The notes: generated by a model not told the origin, from the letters alone. A stretch of 34,288 nt of DNA from Candidatus Collierbacteria bacterium GW2011_GWA2_42_17 (GCA_000998275.1 LCDA01000001.1:180352-214639), one strand, 5' to 3'; numbered from the stretch's first letter, positions 21,344-30,377 are shown. Program-made: numbers and translations.

Positions 21344-23806
21344 ATGAATAGTGAGTTTTTTACCGGTCTTGTCTACAATGCATCACTTCTTTTGGCGATG
21401 GTTTTGGTTTTTGAGTTGTTAACATCAAGACGTGAAAGAAATAGTTCTTATCTTTGGCAAGTGATGGTAGGAATAATTCTTGGGGGAATTGGCCTGGCGG
21501 TAATGTCGACGGAGTGGGAGCTAATTCCAGGACTGATTTTCGATACAAGAACTGTTTTGTTGGGGATTTCCGGATTATTTTTTGGTTGGATTCCAACACT
21601 GATTGCTGTCATTGCGACAGCTTTATACAGAGTTTCTATTGGAGGAGTGGGAACTCTGGCAGGTGTATCGGAGATTATTATGGCCGGGGCTTTTGGGTTG
21701 ATATGGAGGCATTTTAGAAGAAAAAATTTACACCAGTTATTTTGGATTGAGATGTATTTTTTTGGTTTGCTAATACACGTAGTTGATTTGGCTTTGGTAG
21801 TATTGTTACCCAAGGAGATTATGAAGGAAGCACTTTTAACTATTTGGTTCCCGGTGATAACGATTAATCCTTTGGCGACTTTAATGTTGGGGGTAATGAT
21901 GTCCAATAGATTGAAACGGGATTTGGTGGTAGAAGAACTGGCCGAGAGTGAAGAGAAGTATCGGGTTCTGATTGAGCAGGCGGCAGATGGAATTTTTGTA
22001 GTGGACACTGGAGGACATTTTTTATTGGTGAATTCAAAGATGAAAGAAATGTTGGGTTATACCAATGAAGAAATTAAAAAAATAAATATAGCTGATACAT
22101 ATCTGCCCGAGGAAAGAGAGGTTGCAAAAAAAAGACTGGATCAGCTAGCATCGGGGACGAACTTGAATTTTGTGAGAAAGATGTTAAGAAAAAATGGACA
22201 GTTGTTGGTAATAGAAGTCAAGGCAAGAAAATTGTCTGATGGAAGGTTGCAGGCTTTCGTACGTGACATTACAGAAAAAGAAAAGATTGAAAAAAGGTTA
22301 ATAGAGTCGGAAGAAAAGTTTTCGCAAGTGTTTAGAAATGGTCCTCAGATAATCACAATTTCATCGCTTAAAGAGGGAAAATATCTGGATGTTAATAACG
22401 CCTTTACGGAGGCTCTTGGCTATAAAAAGGAGGAGGTTATTGGAAAGTCGGTTTTGAGTTTGAACATTTGGGCGGAAAATACGGACAGAGAAAAAATGAC
22501 TGAAGAGTTGAAAAAAAATAAGATTATTCGAGATAAGGAGTATCGGTTTAGAAAAAAGAACGGGGAAATAATTACTTGTTTGTGTTCAATAACGACTCTT
22601 GTAATAGGCGGTAAAGAATACTTGTTGGTTTTGGGAATAAATATCGAAGGTAGAAAGCGAGCGGAAATAGAGCTGGCTAAAGCAAACATGGATATCTTGA
22701 CGGAAAAGCATAAATTGGAAGCAATCTTGCGTGATATGGGCGACGCCGTTTTTGTAACTGACGATAAGAGAAAAATCATTTTGGCAAACAAAGCAATGGA
22801 GATATTGTTTGGTTTGAGTGAAAAGGAAATGTCTGGAAAAAATATTGATGAGATATTAGCCTTGTCCTATGAAACGACGGGCCAAAAACCGGTTGATTTA
22901 ATTGAAACGGTGTTTGAAAAAAAACAACAAGCAAAGCCAATAGATACTCTGGTGATAAAAAATAAAAGCGGAACTTCGGTGTCAGTTGATGGGGTGGCAT
23001 CTCCGATTGTCGACGAAAATTTGAAGTTGGTGGGAACGGTGTGGGTCTTGCGAGATGTGACAAAGGAGAAGGCACTGGAACAGATGAGAATGGATTTTAT
23101 ATCTTTGGCTAGCCATCAGTTGCGAACTCCACTAACCGGAATTAAGTGGTTCGCGGAGTTGTTAGATCAAAATGCGCCAAAAATGTCGATTGATAAGATT
23201 CAGGAGTATATAAGAAAAATTGGTGAAAGTAATAATCGAATGATAGATTTGGTGAATGATTTGATGGCTACATCAAAGGCTGATAGCGGAAAGATCGTAA
23301 GAGTGGTGTCGAGTTATCCGATTAAGGACTTGCTCCAGCGGGCGATTGACGAACAGGGAAGACTCTTCTTGGACAAGAAGATTGCAATCGAGGGAATGGA
23401 GCTTATTTCTGACGACTTAAAAGTTGATGCGGATATGACACAAATGGTTCAGATCTTCGGCAATTTATTCAATAATGCAGCCAGTTACTCACCTGAAGGA
23501 AGTAAAATCGAGGTCGGGGCAGAGCTTGGTTTGGGCCGAGTGAGGATATCTGTGAGAGATCATGGGGTGGGAATACCACTGAAACAACAGGGTAAGGTAT
23601 TTGATAAGTTTTTCCGGGCAGATAACGTGGCAAAGACAATTCCGGGATCAGGACTGGGTCTTTATGTGGCCAAGAGCATGGTGGAGAGCCACGGAGGAAA
23701 GATCTGGTTTGAGTCTAAAGAGAACTTGGGAACGACCTTCTTTGTAGAGTTACCAATTAAACAAAAAGATGGAAAAAAAGAAGAAAGTGATGATAGTGGA
23801 GGATGA
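21344..23806 (+). CDS. Sensor histidine kinase with LytS-type 5TM sensor and three PAS domains
   Basis: 820 residues. The N-terminal part (about 1-190) has five to six membrane helices of the 5TM-5TMR_LYT type (DTRTVLLGISGLFFGWIPTLIAVIATALYR, GGVGTLAGVSEIIMAGAFGLIW). Three PAS domains follow, starting near residues 200, 322 and 459 (each xEEKYRxLxExxxDGIFVVD-like). Then HisKA (FISLASHQLRTPLTGIKWFAELL, phospho-His about residue 591) and HATPase_c with NLFNNAASYS, DHGVGIP, FDKFFRAD and GSGLGLYVAKSMVESHGG. The catalytic residues are intact. The kinase probably senses cell-envelope or small-molecule signals at the membrane. It phosphorylates, presumably, the response regulator encoded right behind it, whose start overlaps this gene by 38 nt. 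Confidence 0.93.
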   Translation: MNSEFFTGLVYNASLLLAMVLVFELLTSRRERNSSYLWQVMVGIILGGIGLAVMSTEWELIPGLIFDTRTVLLGISGLFFGWIPTLIAVIATALYRVSIGGVGTLAGVSEIIMAGAFGLIWRHFRRKNLHQLFWIEMYFFGLLIHVVDLALVVLLPKEIMKEALLTIWFPVITINPLATLMLGVMMSNRLKRDLVVEELAESEEKYRVLIEQAADGIFVVDTGGHFLLVNSKMKEMLGYTNEEIKKINIADTYLPEEREVAKKRLDQLASGTNLNFVRKMLRKNGQLLVIEVKARKLSDGRLQAFVRDITEKEKIEKRLIESEEKFSQVFRNGPQIITISSLKEGKYLDVNNAFTEALGYKKEEVIGKSVLSLNIWAENTDREKMTEELKKNKIIRDKEYRFRKKNGEIITCLCSITTLVIGGKEYLLVLGINIEGRKRAEIELAKANMDILTEKHKLEAILRDMGDAVFVTDDKRKIILANKAMEILFGLSEKEMSGKNIDEILALSYETTGQKPVDLIETVFEKKQQAKPIDTLVIKNKSGTSVSVDGVASPIVDENLKLVGTVWVLRDVTKEKALEQMRMDFISLASHQLRTPLTGIKWFAELLDQNAPKMSIDKIQEYIRKIGESNNRMIDLVNDLMATSKADSGKIVRVVSSYPIKDLLQRAIDEQGRLFLDKKIAIEGMELISDDLKVDADMTQMVQIFGNLFNNAASYSPEGSKIEVGAELGLGRVRISVRDHGVGIPLKQQGKVFDKFFRADNVAKTIPGSGLGLYVAKSMVESHGGKIWFESKENLGTTFFVELPIKQKDGKKEESDDSGG

Positions 23807-24146
23807 CACGGTGCTCGCTAACGCCTTGTCTCTCGCCCTTCAGAACGAGGGTTATGAATTAAGTATAGCGACTGATGGAGAGGAGGCGGAAAGGATGATC
23901 CAACAGGAGATTCCCGACTTGATACTTCTCGATCTGTTATTACCAATTAAAAATGGTTTTGAGGTTCTGAAAGTGATACGTCAGAACCCAAACACGAAGA
24001 ATATCTCGGTTGTTATTCTGACCAACTTTGAACAGGAGACAAGCATTCTGGAAGGAAAGAAGTTGGGCGCGAAAGACTACATTGTGAAAGCAAATGTAGA
24101 TATTCAGGACATTCCGGAGATTGTGAAGAAACACTTACCCTCGTAA
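23769..24146 (+). CDS. Single-domain response regulator (receiver only)
   Basis: 125 residues, a single CheY-like receiver domain with no output domain. Acidic pair at VMIVEDDTV, phospho-acceptor Asp at LLDLLLP (about residue 54), conserved Thr in VVILTNF and Lys in GAKDYIVKA. The 38-nt overlap with the kinase couples their synthesis. The output is thus likely by protein contact, as for CheY/DivK-type regulators, or by passing phosphate on, because no DNA-binding domain is fused. Confidence 0.93.
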   Translation: MEKKKKVMIVEDDTVLANALSLALQNEGYELSIATDGEEAERMIQQEIPDLILLDLLLPIKNGFEVLKVIRQNPNTKNISVVILTNFEQETSILEGKKLGAKDYIVKANVDIQDIPEIVKKHLPS

Positions 24147-24185
24147 AGAGAAAATAGGGGAGCAACACAAGTTTGAAAAAGTGTG

Positions 24186-24191
24186 TAAGAT
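24186..24191 (+). promoter_or_regulatory. -10 box of the DUF5652 gene
   Basis: TAAGAT ends 6 nt before ATG 24198; leaderless transcript predicted. Confidence 0.45.
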
Positions 24192-24197
24192 AAAGGT

Positions 24198-24437
24198 ATG
24201 ATGAACAACCTATCCTTTATGCCGGTATATAGTGGTATGGCACCTTTGATAGTAATTTTGGTGCTGTCAGATTTGATTTTGAAAGGAGTAGCGCTTTTCA
24301 AAAGTGCTCAGAGGGATCAGAAAGTTTGGTTTGTCGCCTTGCTCTTGGTAAATAGTTTGGGAATTTTGCCGATCATTTATTTGATCGTGAACGGCGATAT
24401 CAGACTGACAACACCGGCGAAGAAAAAAAGGAAATAA
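24198..24437 (+). CDS. DUF5652 small membrane protein
   Basis: 79 residues, two hydrophobic helices (about 16-33 and 43-63). The core reads VLVLSDLILKGVALFKSAQRDQKVWFVALLLVNSLGILPIIYLI, which is the DUF5652 pattern (GxALxKxAxxxQKxWFxxLLxxNxxGILPxxYL). A basic tail follows. The family is widespread in Patescibacteria and of unknown function. Located between the response regulator and dnaG. Confidence 0.85.
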   Translation: MMNNLSFMPVYSGMAPLIVILVLSDLILKGVALFKSAQRDQKVWFVALLLVNSLGILPIIYLIVNGDIRLTTPAKKKRK

Positions 24438-24476
24438 CGGGAGCTGTTTTGGAATGAAGTGAGGCCTTTTTTAGAG

Positions 24477-24482
24477 TACAAT
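24477..24482 (+). promoter_or_regulatory. -10 box of dnaG
   Basis: TACAAT with predicted transcript start near 24489, giving a leader of about 25 nt without a visible Shine-Dalgarno motif. Confidence 0.4.
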
Positions 24483-24513
24483 TGAGCCAGATTGATACCA
24501 ATAAAACCCAAAG

Positions 24514-26280
24514 ATGGAAGATCAAGTTGAGGAAATTAAGAGAAAGACTGACATTGTCGGTGTGGTGGGGTCTTATGTCGCACTGAAGAAGATGGGGAGA
24601 CACCACAAAGGTCTATGCCCGTTTCACTCGGAGAAGACACCATCGTTTATGGTGAATGAAGAAATGGGGCTGTATAAATGTTTTGGGTGTGGTGCCGGAG
24701 GAGATGTAATAAAGTTTCTGATGGAGATAGAGGGAATCGAGTTTCGGGAAGCTTTGGAGAGACTGGCCGAAAAAGCCGGAGTGAAGCTGGTAAGTAGAAG
24801 GAGGGATGATAATGACGAACGAACAAAGATGTTGGAAGTCATGGATCTGGCGGCGCGATACTACCACTGGCTACTGATGGAGGGAAATGCGGGAGAGGCG
24901 GCTAGAGAGTATCTTAGGGGGCGGAAAATAAACGAGAAATTAATGGAGACTTTTAATATTGGATTTGCGATGCAGAGTTGGGAGGGAGTGGTTAATTATT
25001 TGATTAAGAAAAAAGGATACAGTGAAGAACTGTTGGAAAAGGTGGGACTGGTGAGTCGGAAGTCGAAAGACGGGGGAGTCTATGATAAATTTCGAGGAAG
25101 AATAATGTTTCCTTTGCAGGATGCCGGAGGCAAGGTGGTTGGTTTTACGGGAAGAATTTTACCGTCATTGGCCAAAGATGATGAACCAAAATATATGAAC
25201 TCTCCGGAAACGGCGTTGTATCACAAGAGCAGAATGCTGTATGGTTTTTTCCAAGCAAAAAAAGCAGTTAGAGAAAAGAGGAGAGCCATTTTAGTTGAGG
25301 GACAGATGGATTGTATTAGCTCTTTTGCATCAGGAATTACGGAAACAGTGGCCGTTGGAGGGACAGCGTTGACAGAAGATCAGGTAGAGTTACTGGCCAG
25401 ACTAGCGGACAAAATTTATCTCTCCATGGATGCAGATGAAGCAGGAAGCGTGGCTATAAAAAGGTCGGTAGAGCTTGCAGAGAAGAGAGGTATGAGTATA
25501 AAAGTTGTACAGATAGAAGGCGGTAAAGATCCGGATGAAATTGCCCGAAAGTCTCCAGAAAAATGGAGAGAACTGGTAGAAAAATCAGTTGATGTTTATG
25601 AATTTATAATGACCGCTGCTTTTAAAAAATTTGATGCGACAAAAGTGGAAGGCATTAAAAAAATTACGGAAGAAGTAGTACCCTTTTTGGCAAAAATTGA
25701 AAACGGAGTGGTGAGAGAGGTTTGGGCAAAACGGCTGGCCGACAAAATTGGAGTGGCGACAAAGGGGGTGATAGGAGAAATTGAAAAAAAGATTTCCGGA
25801 AAGCAAGAGACAAAAAATACAAGTGAGGAAAGGGGTGAGGTGGAGGAAAAACGAATTGTAAAACTAGCTCGACGACTGATTGGTCTATTGATTTTGAGAC
25901 AAGAGGCGGTAAAGGTGGTCGCGCCTTGGTTTGGGGGAGTGAGTGTCGCCGGGGCAGAGGGAAAATTGATTACTTGGTTGTTAGAGAATGGGGAAAATCA
26001 GCCGGTAGATGAACTGGTAAAGAATATCCCTGAAGAGTTACGAGAGGTAGCAGGAGAAGCATATATGGCCGAAGACTCGGAGGAGGTACCTGGTCAAAAA
26101 GAGGTTGAAGAAGCAGCCGTACAGCTGTTGAGAGAAATAATCCGTGACCGGAAAAAGGAAATAATGGAGGAGATGAATCTGGCGAGGAGGGAAAAGAACG
26201 AAGAAAAAGAAGATGAAATATTCGCGAAGCTTAATGAGCTAAACAAGAAAGAAAGTAAGATAATAGCGTTTTTGGGTTGA
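24514..26280 (+). CDS. dnaG: DNA primase DnaG
   Basis: 588 residues, normal length. The N-terminal CHC2 zinc finger ([39 protein letters not shown]) has Cys/His ligands complete. The catalytic core has the TOPRIM part [11 protein letters not shown] (catalytic Glu near residue 266) and [18 protein letters not shown]. The basic region [18 protein letters not shown] precedes it. The C-terminal helicase-interaction domain is present but diverged (LRREIIRD... charged helices to the end). It makes RNA primers at the replication fork. rpoD follows 37 nt later, as in the classic macromolecular synthesis operon, though rpsU is absent. Confidence 0.96.
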   Translation: MEDQVEEIKRKTDIVGVVGSYVALKKMGRHHKGLCPFHSEKTPSFMVNEEMGLYKCFGCGAGGDVIKFLMEIEGIEFREALERLAEKAGVKLVSRRRDDNDERTKMLEVMDLAARYYHWLLMEGNAGEAAREYLRGRKINEKLMETFNIGFAMQSWEGVVNYLIKKKGYSEELLEKVGLVSRKSKDGGVYDKFRGRIMFPLQDAGGKVVGFTGRILPSLAKDDEPKYMNSPETALYHKSRMLYGFFQAKKAVREKRRAILVEGQMDCISSFASGITETVAVGGTALTEDQVELLARLADKIYLSMDADEAGSVAIKRSVELAEKRGMSIKVVQIEGGKDPDEIARKSPEKWRELVEKSVDVYEFIMTAAFKKFDATKVEGIKKITEEVVPFLAKIENGVVREVWAKRLADKIGVATKGVIGEIEKKISGKQETKNTSEERGEVEEKRIVKLARRLIGLLILRQEAVKVVAPWFGGVSVAGAEGKLITWLLENGENQPVDELVKNIPEELREVAGEAYMAEDSEEVPGQKEVEEAAVQLLREIIRDRKKEIMEEMNLARREKNEEKEDEIFAKLNELNKKESKIIAFLG

Positions 26281-26298
26281 TTTTAAGCTCTTTTGTGG

Positions 26299-26304
26299 TA
26301 AGCT
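26299..26304 (+). promoter_or_regulatory. Extended -10 promoter of rpoD
   Basis: TGG-TAAGCT predicts a start near 26311, downstream of the in-frame ATG at 26306, so ATG 26318 is favoured. Confidence 0.4.
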
Positions 26305-26317
26305 AATGGAGACTATT

Positions 26318-27421
26318 ATGGCTGAAAATAAAGGTACTCTTTCCATTCAACAAAAAATCAAAGCGATTCTCGAACTGGGGCAAGAACAAGGCTTTGTAAC
26401 CCAAGACGATATCTTGGTGTATTTTCCTACGGCTGAAGATGAAGTAAACGACTTGGATTATCTTTATGAGTTGCTGTTTAAAGAAGATATTGATGTGTTT
26501 GAGAGTGTGTTGTCTGGGCAGGATGCCGAGATTATCGAAGCGACCAGCGACCTGGAAAAAGAGTTGGAGTCACTTTCAAAACTGGAAGACACGGAAGTAA
26601 ATGATCCTGTCCGCATGTATCTTAAAGAAATTGGACGCATTCCACTATTGAAGCGTGAACAGGAAATTTCTTTAGCCCAGAAAGTGGAGAGAGGAGACCG
26701 AAATGCCAAAGACATGTTGACTAAGAGTAATCTACGTTTGGTAGTTTCCATTGCCAAAAAATATATGGGCAGAGGAATGAGCTTTTTGGACTTGATTCAA
26801 GAAGGTAATAAGGGTTTGATTCGTGCGGTGGAGAAATATGACTGGACAAAGGGATTTAAGTTCTCAACCTATGCTACTTGGTGGATTCGTCAGGCGATTA
26901 CCCGCGCCATTGCTGATCAGGCCAGAACAATTCGTATCCCGGTACATATGGTGGAGACGATAAATAAATTAATTCGAACTCAGAGAAAGTTGATGCAAGA
27001 TTTGGGTCGTGAACCTACAGATGAAGAAGTGGCGGCAGAGCTGGAGACGACACCGGAAAAGGTGCGCGAGATTTTAAAAATTGCCCAGAAAACAACTTCT
27101 TTGGAAACGCCAATCGGTGACGATGAAGATTCAATGTTGGGGGATTTTATTCCTGATGAGAGACAAGCAACACCTTATGAGTCAACAAGTAAACAGCTGA
27201 TGCACGAAAACCTGGAAGAGGCTCTGGGAAGTCTGACCGAGCGTGAAAGTAAGGTTTTGAGAATGCGCTTTGGACTTGACGGTAGTAAACCTTTGACGCT
27301 GGAAGAGGTGGGTAAGGTGTTTGGAGTGACTCGCGAGCGCATTAGACAGATAGAGAGTAAGGCCCTTAGAAAGCTGCGACACCCTTCAAGAAGAAGAAAA
27401 CTGCAAGATTACTTGGACTAA
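26318..27421 (+). CDS. rpoD: RNA polymerase primary sigma factor (sigma-70)
   Basis: 367 residues from ATG 26318 (in-frame ATG at 26306 lies within the promoter-start region). Short region 1.1 ([24 protein letters not shown]), region 1.2 [25 protein letters not shown], region 2 [58 protein letters not shown] with the -10-reading helix, region 3 [14 protein letters not shown], and region 4 [33 protein letters not shown], the -35-reading helix-turn-helix. It is the housekeeping sigma factor for the extended -10 promoters seen throughout this window. Confidence 0.97.
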   Translation: MAENKGTLSIQQKIKAILELGQEQGFVTQDDILVYFPTAEDEVNDLDYLYELLFKEDIDVFESVLSGQDAEIIEATSDLEKELESLSKLEDTEVNDPVRMYLKEIGRIPLLKREQEISLAQKVERGDRNAKDMLTKSNLRLVVSIAKKYMGRGMSFLDLIQEGNKGLIRAVEKYDWTKGFKFSTYATWWIRQAITRAIADQARTIRIPVHMVETINKLIRTQRKLMQDLGREPTDEEVAAELETTPEKVREILKIAQKTTSLETPIGDDEDSMLGDFIPDERQATPYESTSKQLMHENLEEALGSLTERESKVLRMRFGLDGSKPLTLEEVGKVFGVTRERIRQIESKALRKLRHPSRRRKLQDYLD

Positions 27422-27423
27422 GT

Positions 27424-28026
27424 TTAGATTTTGGGGATTGGTTTACCGGGAACTTTATGATGTTTAGGGCAACGGGCTTGATAGCCTTCGTCTTCGTCGC
27501 CAATGAGAACGATGGGGTCGTTAAAATTGGCTGGCTGGCCATTAATAAGTCTCTGAGTTTTGGAGGCGTCGGCACCGCAAATTTTTCCGTCAACTTCTTC
27601 AGTACAAATAGCGGTAGGTTTTTCAATCTCGTCACAAAGAGCCAAGAGGGTGGGCATAGAACCGAAAGGCTCTCCTCTAAAGTCTTGGGAAAGTCCGGCG
27701 AAGATGACACGGATATCGGCTTCCAGAAGAGCTTGAACAACACTAACAATTTCCGGGCCGAAGAATTGGATTTCTTCAATGGCGACGACTTGAGTATCCG
27801 TGTCTAGACATTCAAGAATGTCAACAGCGTTTTTTACAGCACAAGCTTGGTGTTCTCCACCAGAGTGGGATCGGACTTTGTCTTTTTCACCCCAACGGTC
27901 ATCGATGATTGGTTTAAAGACTTGAACCTTTTTCTTGCTGATTTCGGCTCGAGAGATTTCCCGGAGAAGAGTTTCTGTTTTTCCGGCAAACATGGAGCCG
28001 GAGATGCCTTTTAAACTTTCGGTCAT
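27424..28026 (-). CDS. tdk: Thymidine kinase
   Basis: 200 residues, type II thymidine kinase. P-loop GSMFAGKTETLLREISRA, DNA/thymidine-loop VVAIEEIQFFGPEIV (family usually AIDEAQFF), GLSQDFRGEPFGS, and zinc-binding Cys/His in CTEEVDGKICGADASKTQR and ARCPKHHKVP. It phosphorylates thymidine with ATP, expected for a salvage-dependent CPR organism. It is convergent with rpoD, with stops two bases apart. CATAAT in a TGC context at 28033-28038 predicts a transcript start at ATG. Confidence 0.95.
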   Translation of the reverse strand: MTESLKGISGSMFAGKTETLLREISRAEISKKKVQVFKPIIDDRWGEKDKVRSHSGGEHQACAVKNAVDILECLDTDTQVVAIEEIQFFGPEIVSVVQALLEADIRVIFAGLSQDFRGEPFGSMPTLLALCDEIEKPTAICTEEVDGKICGADASKTQRLINGQPANFNDPIVLIGDEDEGYQARCPKHHKVPGKPIPKI

Positions 28027-28032
28027 GGCGCC

Positions 28033-28038
28033 ATTATG
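28033..28038 (-). promoter_or_regulatory. Extended -10 promoter of tdk
   Basis: TGC-CATAAT on the minus strand ends 6 nt before ATG 28026. Confidence 0.5.
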
Positions 28039-28070
28039 GCAAAGAATGGGGAATTAGACAAGGGAGTAAT

Positions 28071-28099
28071 TTGACAACGGGGTAAATTTAAATAAAGAT
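28071..28099 (+). promoter_or_regulatory. Promoter of the holin_4_2 gene
   Basis: TTGACA (28071-28076), a 17-bp spacer and AAAGAT (28094-28099; TAAAGA one base earlier is an alternative) predict a transcript start at or next to ATG 28105. This is one of the few clear -35 boxes in the window. Confidence 0.55.
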
Positions 28100-28104
28100 A
28101 GGGT

Positions 28105-28431
28105 ATGTTAATACAATTGTTGGTTAATGCTCTCGGTTTTTTTATTACGGCGAAAATTGTTCCAGGGATAGTGATTGCGGACTGGGGAACGTTGGGAGTA
28201 GTGGCGGTAGTGTGGGGGGTGTTATCCATAATATTAAAACCAATACTGATTTTATTGACTCTGCCGGTAAACTTTTTGACCTTGGGTCTGTTTACTTTTG
28301 TAATTAATGCGGGCTTGATTATGCTGATGGGGGAGATTGTGCCAGGCTTTGGAGTAAAGAACTTTGGAACAGCCTTATTGGCGGCCGTGGTTTTGGCACT
28401 ATTGAACGTGGTTTTGGGGAGATTGAAGTAG
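28105..28431 (+). CDS. Phage-holin-family (PF04020, holin_4_2) membrane protein
   Basis: 108 residues with four hydrophobic helices. Family pattern: LLVNALGFFITAKIVPGIVIADWGTLGVVAVVWGVLSIILKPILILLTLPVNFLTLGLFTFVINAGLIMLMGEIVPGFGV...ALLAAVVLALLNVVL. Despite the name, these proteins are chromosomal and common, with unknown function; a lysis role is not implied. Monocistronic, leaderless, divergent to tdk across a 78-bp gap. Confidence 0.9.
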   Translation: MLIQLLVNALGFFITAKIVPGIVIADWGTLGVVAVVWGVLSIILKPILILLTLPVNFLTLGLFTFVINAGLIMLMGEIVPGFGVKNFGTALLAAVVLALLNVVLGRLK

Positions 28432-28438
28432 CTTGGTG

Positions 28439-28476
28439 TATAATATAGGGCAGTATTCACCTTTAGAAAACGGAGG
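28439..28476 (+). promoter_or_regulatory. Promoter and Shine-Dalgarno of the 28482 gene; fixes TTG start
   Basis: TATAAT at 28439-28444 and GGAGG at 28472-28476, spaced 5 nt from the TTG at 28482. Leader about 31 nt. Confidence 0.6.
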
Positions 28477-28481
28477 GCACC

Positions 28482-28835
28482 TTGAGAGAACTCAGACGGT
28501 TGTTGGGGTTAAATGCCGGAAGGCCTTTGGAGTTTTGTGTCGGGGAGAATAAGTTTTTGATTTCCCATTCAGTCATGGGTGAGAACGGGGAAGAGGCGAT
28601 CTTGGTTGAAAACTTAGAGACGAGAGAAGTATTGGTCTCCGACAAATGGTCGGAGATTGCCTACTTTGTGGCGAACAATAATGACCTCTTCTATCGTCTG
28701 GTATTGACCATGGTGGCAATGTCTTTTTTAAAGCAAAAGGTTCCAAATGAGGCCGCTAGGGATGATTTGTATTCTGCCTTGCATCGGCTGGCGGAGGAAG
28801 AACCCCTTTTAAAAAAGCTGATGAACCTTTCTTAA
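28482..28835 (+). CDS. Hypothetical soluble protein with TTG start
   Basis: 117 residues from TTG 28482, supported by a well placed GGAGG. N-terminal strand-rich part (LLGLNAGRPLEFCVGENKFLISHSVMGENGEEAILVENLE), then helices (YFVANNNDLFYRLVLTMVAMSFL and DLYSALHRLAEEEPLLKKLMN). No known family recognised. It is monocistronic with a clear promoter and a strong intrinsic terminator. The leader with Shine-Dalgarno sets it apart from leaderless neighbours. Confidence 0.75.
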   Translation: MRELRRLLGLNAGRPLEFCVGENKFLISHSVMGENGEEAILVENLETREVLVSDKWSEIAYFVANNNDLFYRLVLTMVAMSFLKQKVPNEAARDDLYSALHRLAEEEPLLKKLMNLS

Positions 28836-28843
28836 GTTTTGTT

Positions 28844-28870
28844 GCCCCGATTTATGTCGGGGCATTTTGT
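28844..28870 (+). terminator. Intrinsic terminator
   Basis: 7-bp stem GCCCCGA / TCGGGGC with a 6-nt loop and tail ATTTTGTTT. Confidence 0.88.
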
Positions 28871-28876
28871 TTGGGC

Positions 28877-28906
28877 TTGTACTTAATAGCTTTAGTTTGG
28901 TAAAAT
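28877..28906 (+). promoter_or_regulatory. Promoter of tRNA-Asn
   Basis: TTGTAC (28877-28882), 18-bp spacer, and extended -10 TGG-TAAAAT (28898-28906). Confidence 0.55.
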
Positions 28907-28924
28907 AGCCATGTTCGTTAATAT

Positions 28925-28998
28925 TCCCCTGTAGCTCAGTTGGTACGAGCGCCTCCCTGTTAAGGAGGATGTCGCAGGTTCGAGCCCTGCCGGGGGAG
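28925..28998 (+). tRNA. tRNA-Asn (anticodon GTT)
   Basis: Acceptor TCCCCTG / CGGGGGA (one T-G pair), anticodon stem CCTCC / GGAGG with loop CTGTTAA, T-arm GCAGGTTCGAGCCCTGC, discriminator G, no encoded CCA. The A+T-rich accessory region begins directly behind it, so it may be an integration site; no second copy of its 3' end was found by eye. Confidence 0.95.
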
Positions 28999-29040
28999 CA
29001 GAATTGGTCTTAATCTGACCTCTAGAAAACATCTCATATT

Positions 29041-30258
29041 ATGAGAGATATTGGCTTCGAAGACAGTCTGAAGTATATAGCTTTGGTTAAAAAAATGGTT
29101 GGCAATGCTTGGATTTCCAAAGAATTTAAAAAGATCAATTCCTATAAATCTCCTAAAAATAAGTCTAAATTGAGTTTTATTGATTATACCGACAAATTCC
29201 ATCCATTGGCATTTCTAATTTATCAAGTAGACAAGCAATTAAAGTTTTGCGCTGAAAAAAAATTTTTCGAAGTGTCTGAAGAAATTACACGATTATCTTA
29301 TTTGGGTGAGAGTCTATCAACTCTACAAAATAAGGGAATTAAAGGTCTCGATAATAAAATTAAGGCTTTAACTTCTTCTGATAAGGCGTTGTTTGATAAG
29401 ACTGTTTATGAAATACAAGTAGCTGCTATATATGCAAAGAATAATGCTTCGGTGGAATTTATCGAAACAGAATCTAATAAAAGTAGAAGAACACCTGATA
29501 TATTAATCGCTGACGAGGTAGAGATAGAATGTAAGAAAAAAGACAGATCTACAAGCAGGGATATAAAGAATATAGAATTTTGGAAATTAATTATGCGTAA
29601 AACGACAGGCCTGATGGAGCACTTTGCATCAAATTTTGCAGTTTTTATAAAAATACAGAAGAACCCCCGAAGTGAAGATACTGATTTCATTCTCCAAAAA
29701 CTTCGGGAATTGATCGAAGAAAAGAGACAAGGAAGATTTGAATTTAGAGAGGAGGGTATCGGTATAACCTTATATATGATTTCCACTAAAGACCAAGAGA
29801 TTGAATCGAACGGGATTCAGTTTGGTACAAGTGAAGAATTAGATTATGTTGTTCCAACAATGGAAATACAGAAACAGACCGATGGCAAGGTTGTAATAAG
29901 AAACCCAAGGATTTTTGGTTTCAAAAGTGCAATAATTCCAGATCGTATTACGAGCGTTATCAATTCTATTAAAGACGCTAAAGGCCAATTCAGTGGCAAT
30001 AAGCCTGGACTGATCTATGTTAATCTAAATACAGTCGACCGTTTCATGCTTGAGGGGGATTTCAAAAGACTTGATTCTTTGATAAGAAAGATATTAATAA
30101 ATAATTCAAGAATATCCGGCATCGTCATAACCTCAGAATATTTTATAAAAGACAATAATGGATACGTCTATTCACACAAGTCTAAAGTTGTCAGGAACGA
30201 AAATGCGAAGTATCCTATTCCGCTAGATTTTCAAATCGTTGGAGAAAACGTGAGTTAA
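29041..30258 (+). CDS. PD-(D/E)XK nuclease-like protein, unknown function
   Basis: 405 residues. A mostly helical N-terminal half ends in VYEIQVAAIYAKNNASVEFIETESNKSRRTPDILIADEVEIECKKKDR (residues about 122-169). This has the order of a PD-(D/E)XK active site: helix with Glu, strand, PD, then E-x-ECKK. The rest (about 170-405) is alpha/beta with charged residues and no membrane segments or obvious helicase motifs. Such folds occur in restriction and repair enzymes and in mobile-element nucleases. No methylase or partner is next to it, so a restriction system is not shown. Base composition is lower in G+C than the left part of the window, and the gene starts 43 nt after tRNA-Asn. No good promoter or Shine-Dalgarno was identified for it. 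Confidence 0.65.
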   Translation: MRDIGFEDSLKYIALVKKMVGNAWISKEFKKINSYKSPKNKSKLSFIDYTDKFHPLAFLIYQVDKQLKFCAEKKFFEVSEEITRLSYLGESLSTLQNKGIKGLDNKIKALTSSDKALFDKTVYEIQVAAIYAKNNASVEFIETESNKSRRTPDILIADEVEIECKKKDRSTSRDIKNIEFWKLIMRKTTGLMEHFASNFAVFIKIQKNPRSEDTDFILQKLRELIEEKRQGRFEFREEGIGITLYMISTKDQEIESNGIQFGTSEELDYVVPTMEIQKQTDGKVVIRNPRIFGFKSAIIPDRITSVINSIKDAKGQFSGNKPGLIYVNLNTVDRFMLEGDFKRLDSLIRKILINNSRISGIVITSEYFIKDNNGYVYSHKSKVVRNENAKYPIPLDFQIVGENVS

Positions 30259-30377
30259 TCTGTATATTTGCTTTAGTCTTTCTCTAGCTTGTTCAGACCA
30301 AATAGGATTTTGAAAAGCCTTGAGAACTTGGGACAAAGCAGTGGTCAATGCGAAACTGGGAACACGGAGCCAATTGG

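Noticed and set aside
28105-28431. Prophage, suggested by the holin-like gene
   Set aside because: PF04020 proteins are ordinary chromosomal membrane proteins, and there are no phage structural or lysis genes around it.
28960-29202. Minus-strand frame across the end of tRNA-Asn and the start of the nuclease-like gene
   Set aside because: Its C-terminal SNLRHPP-type sequence is the classic translation of a tRNA antisense strand; not a gene.
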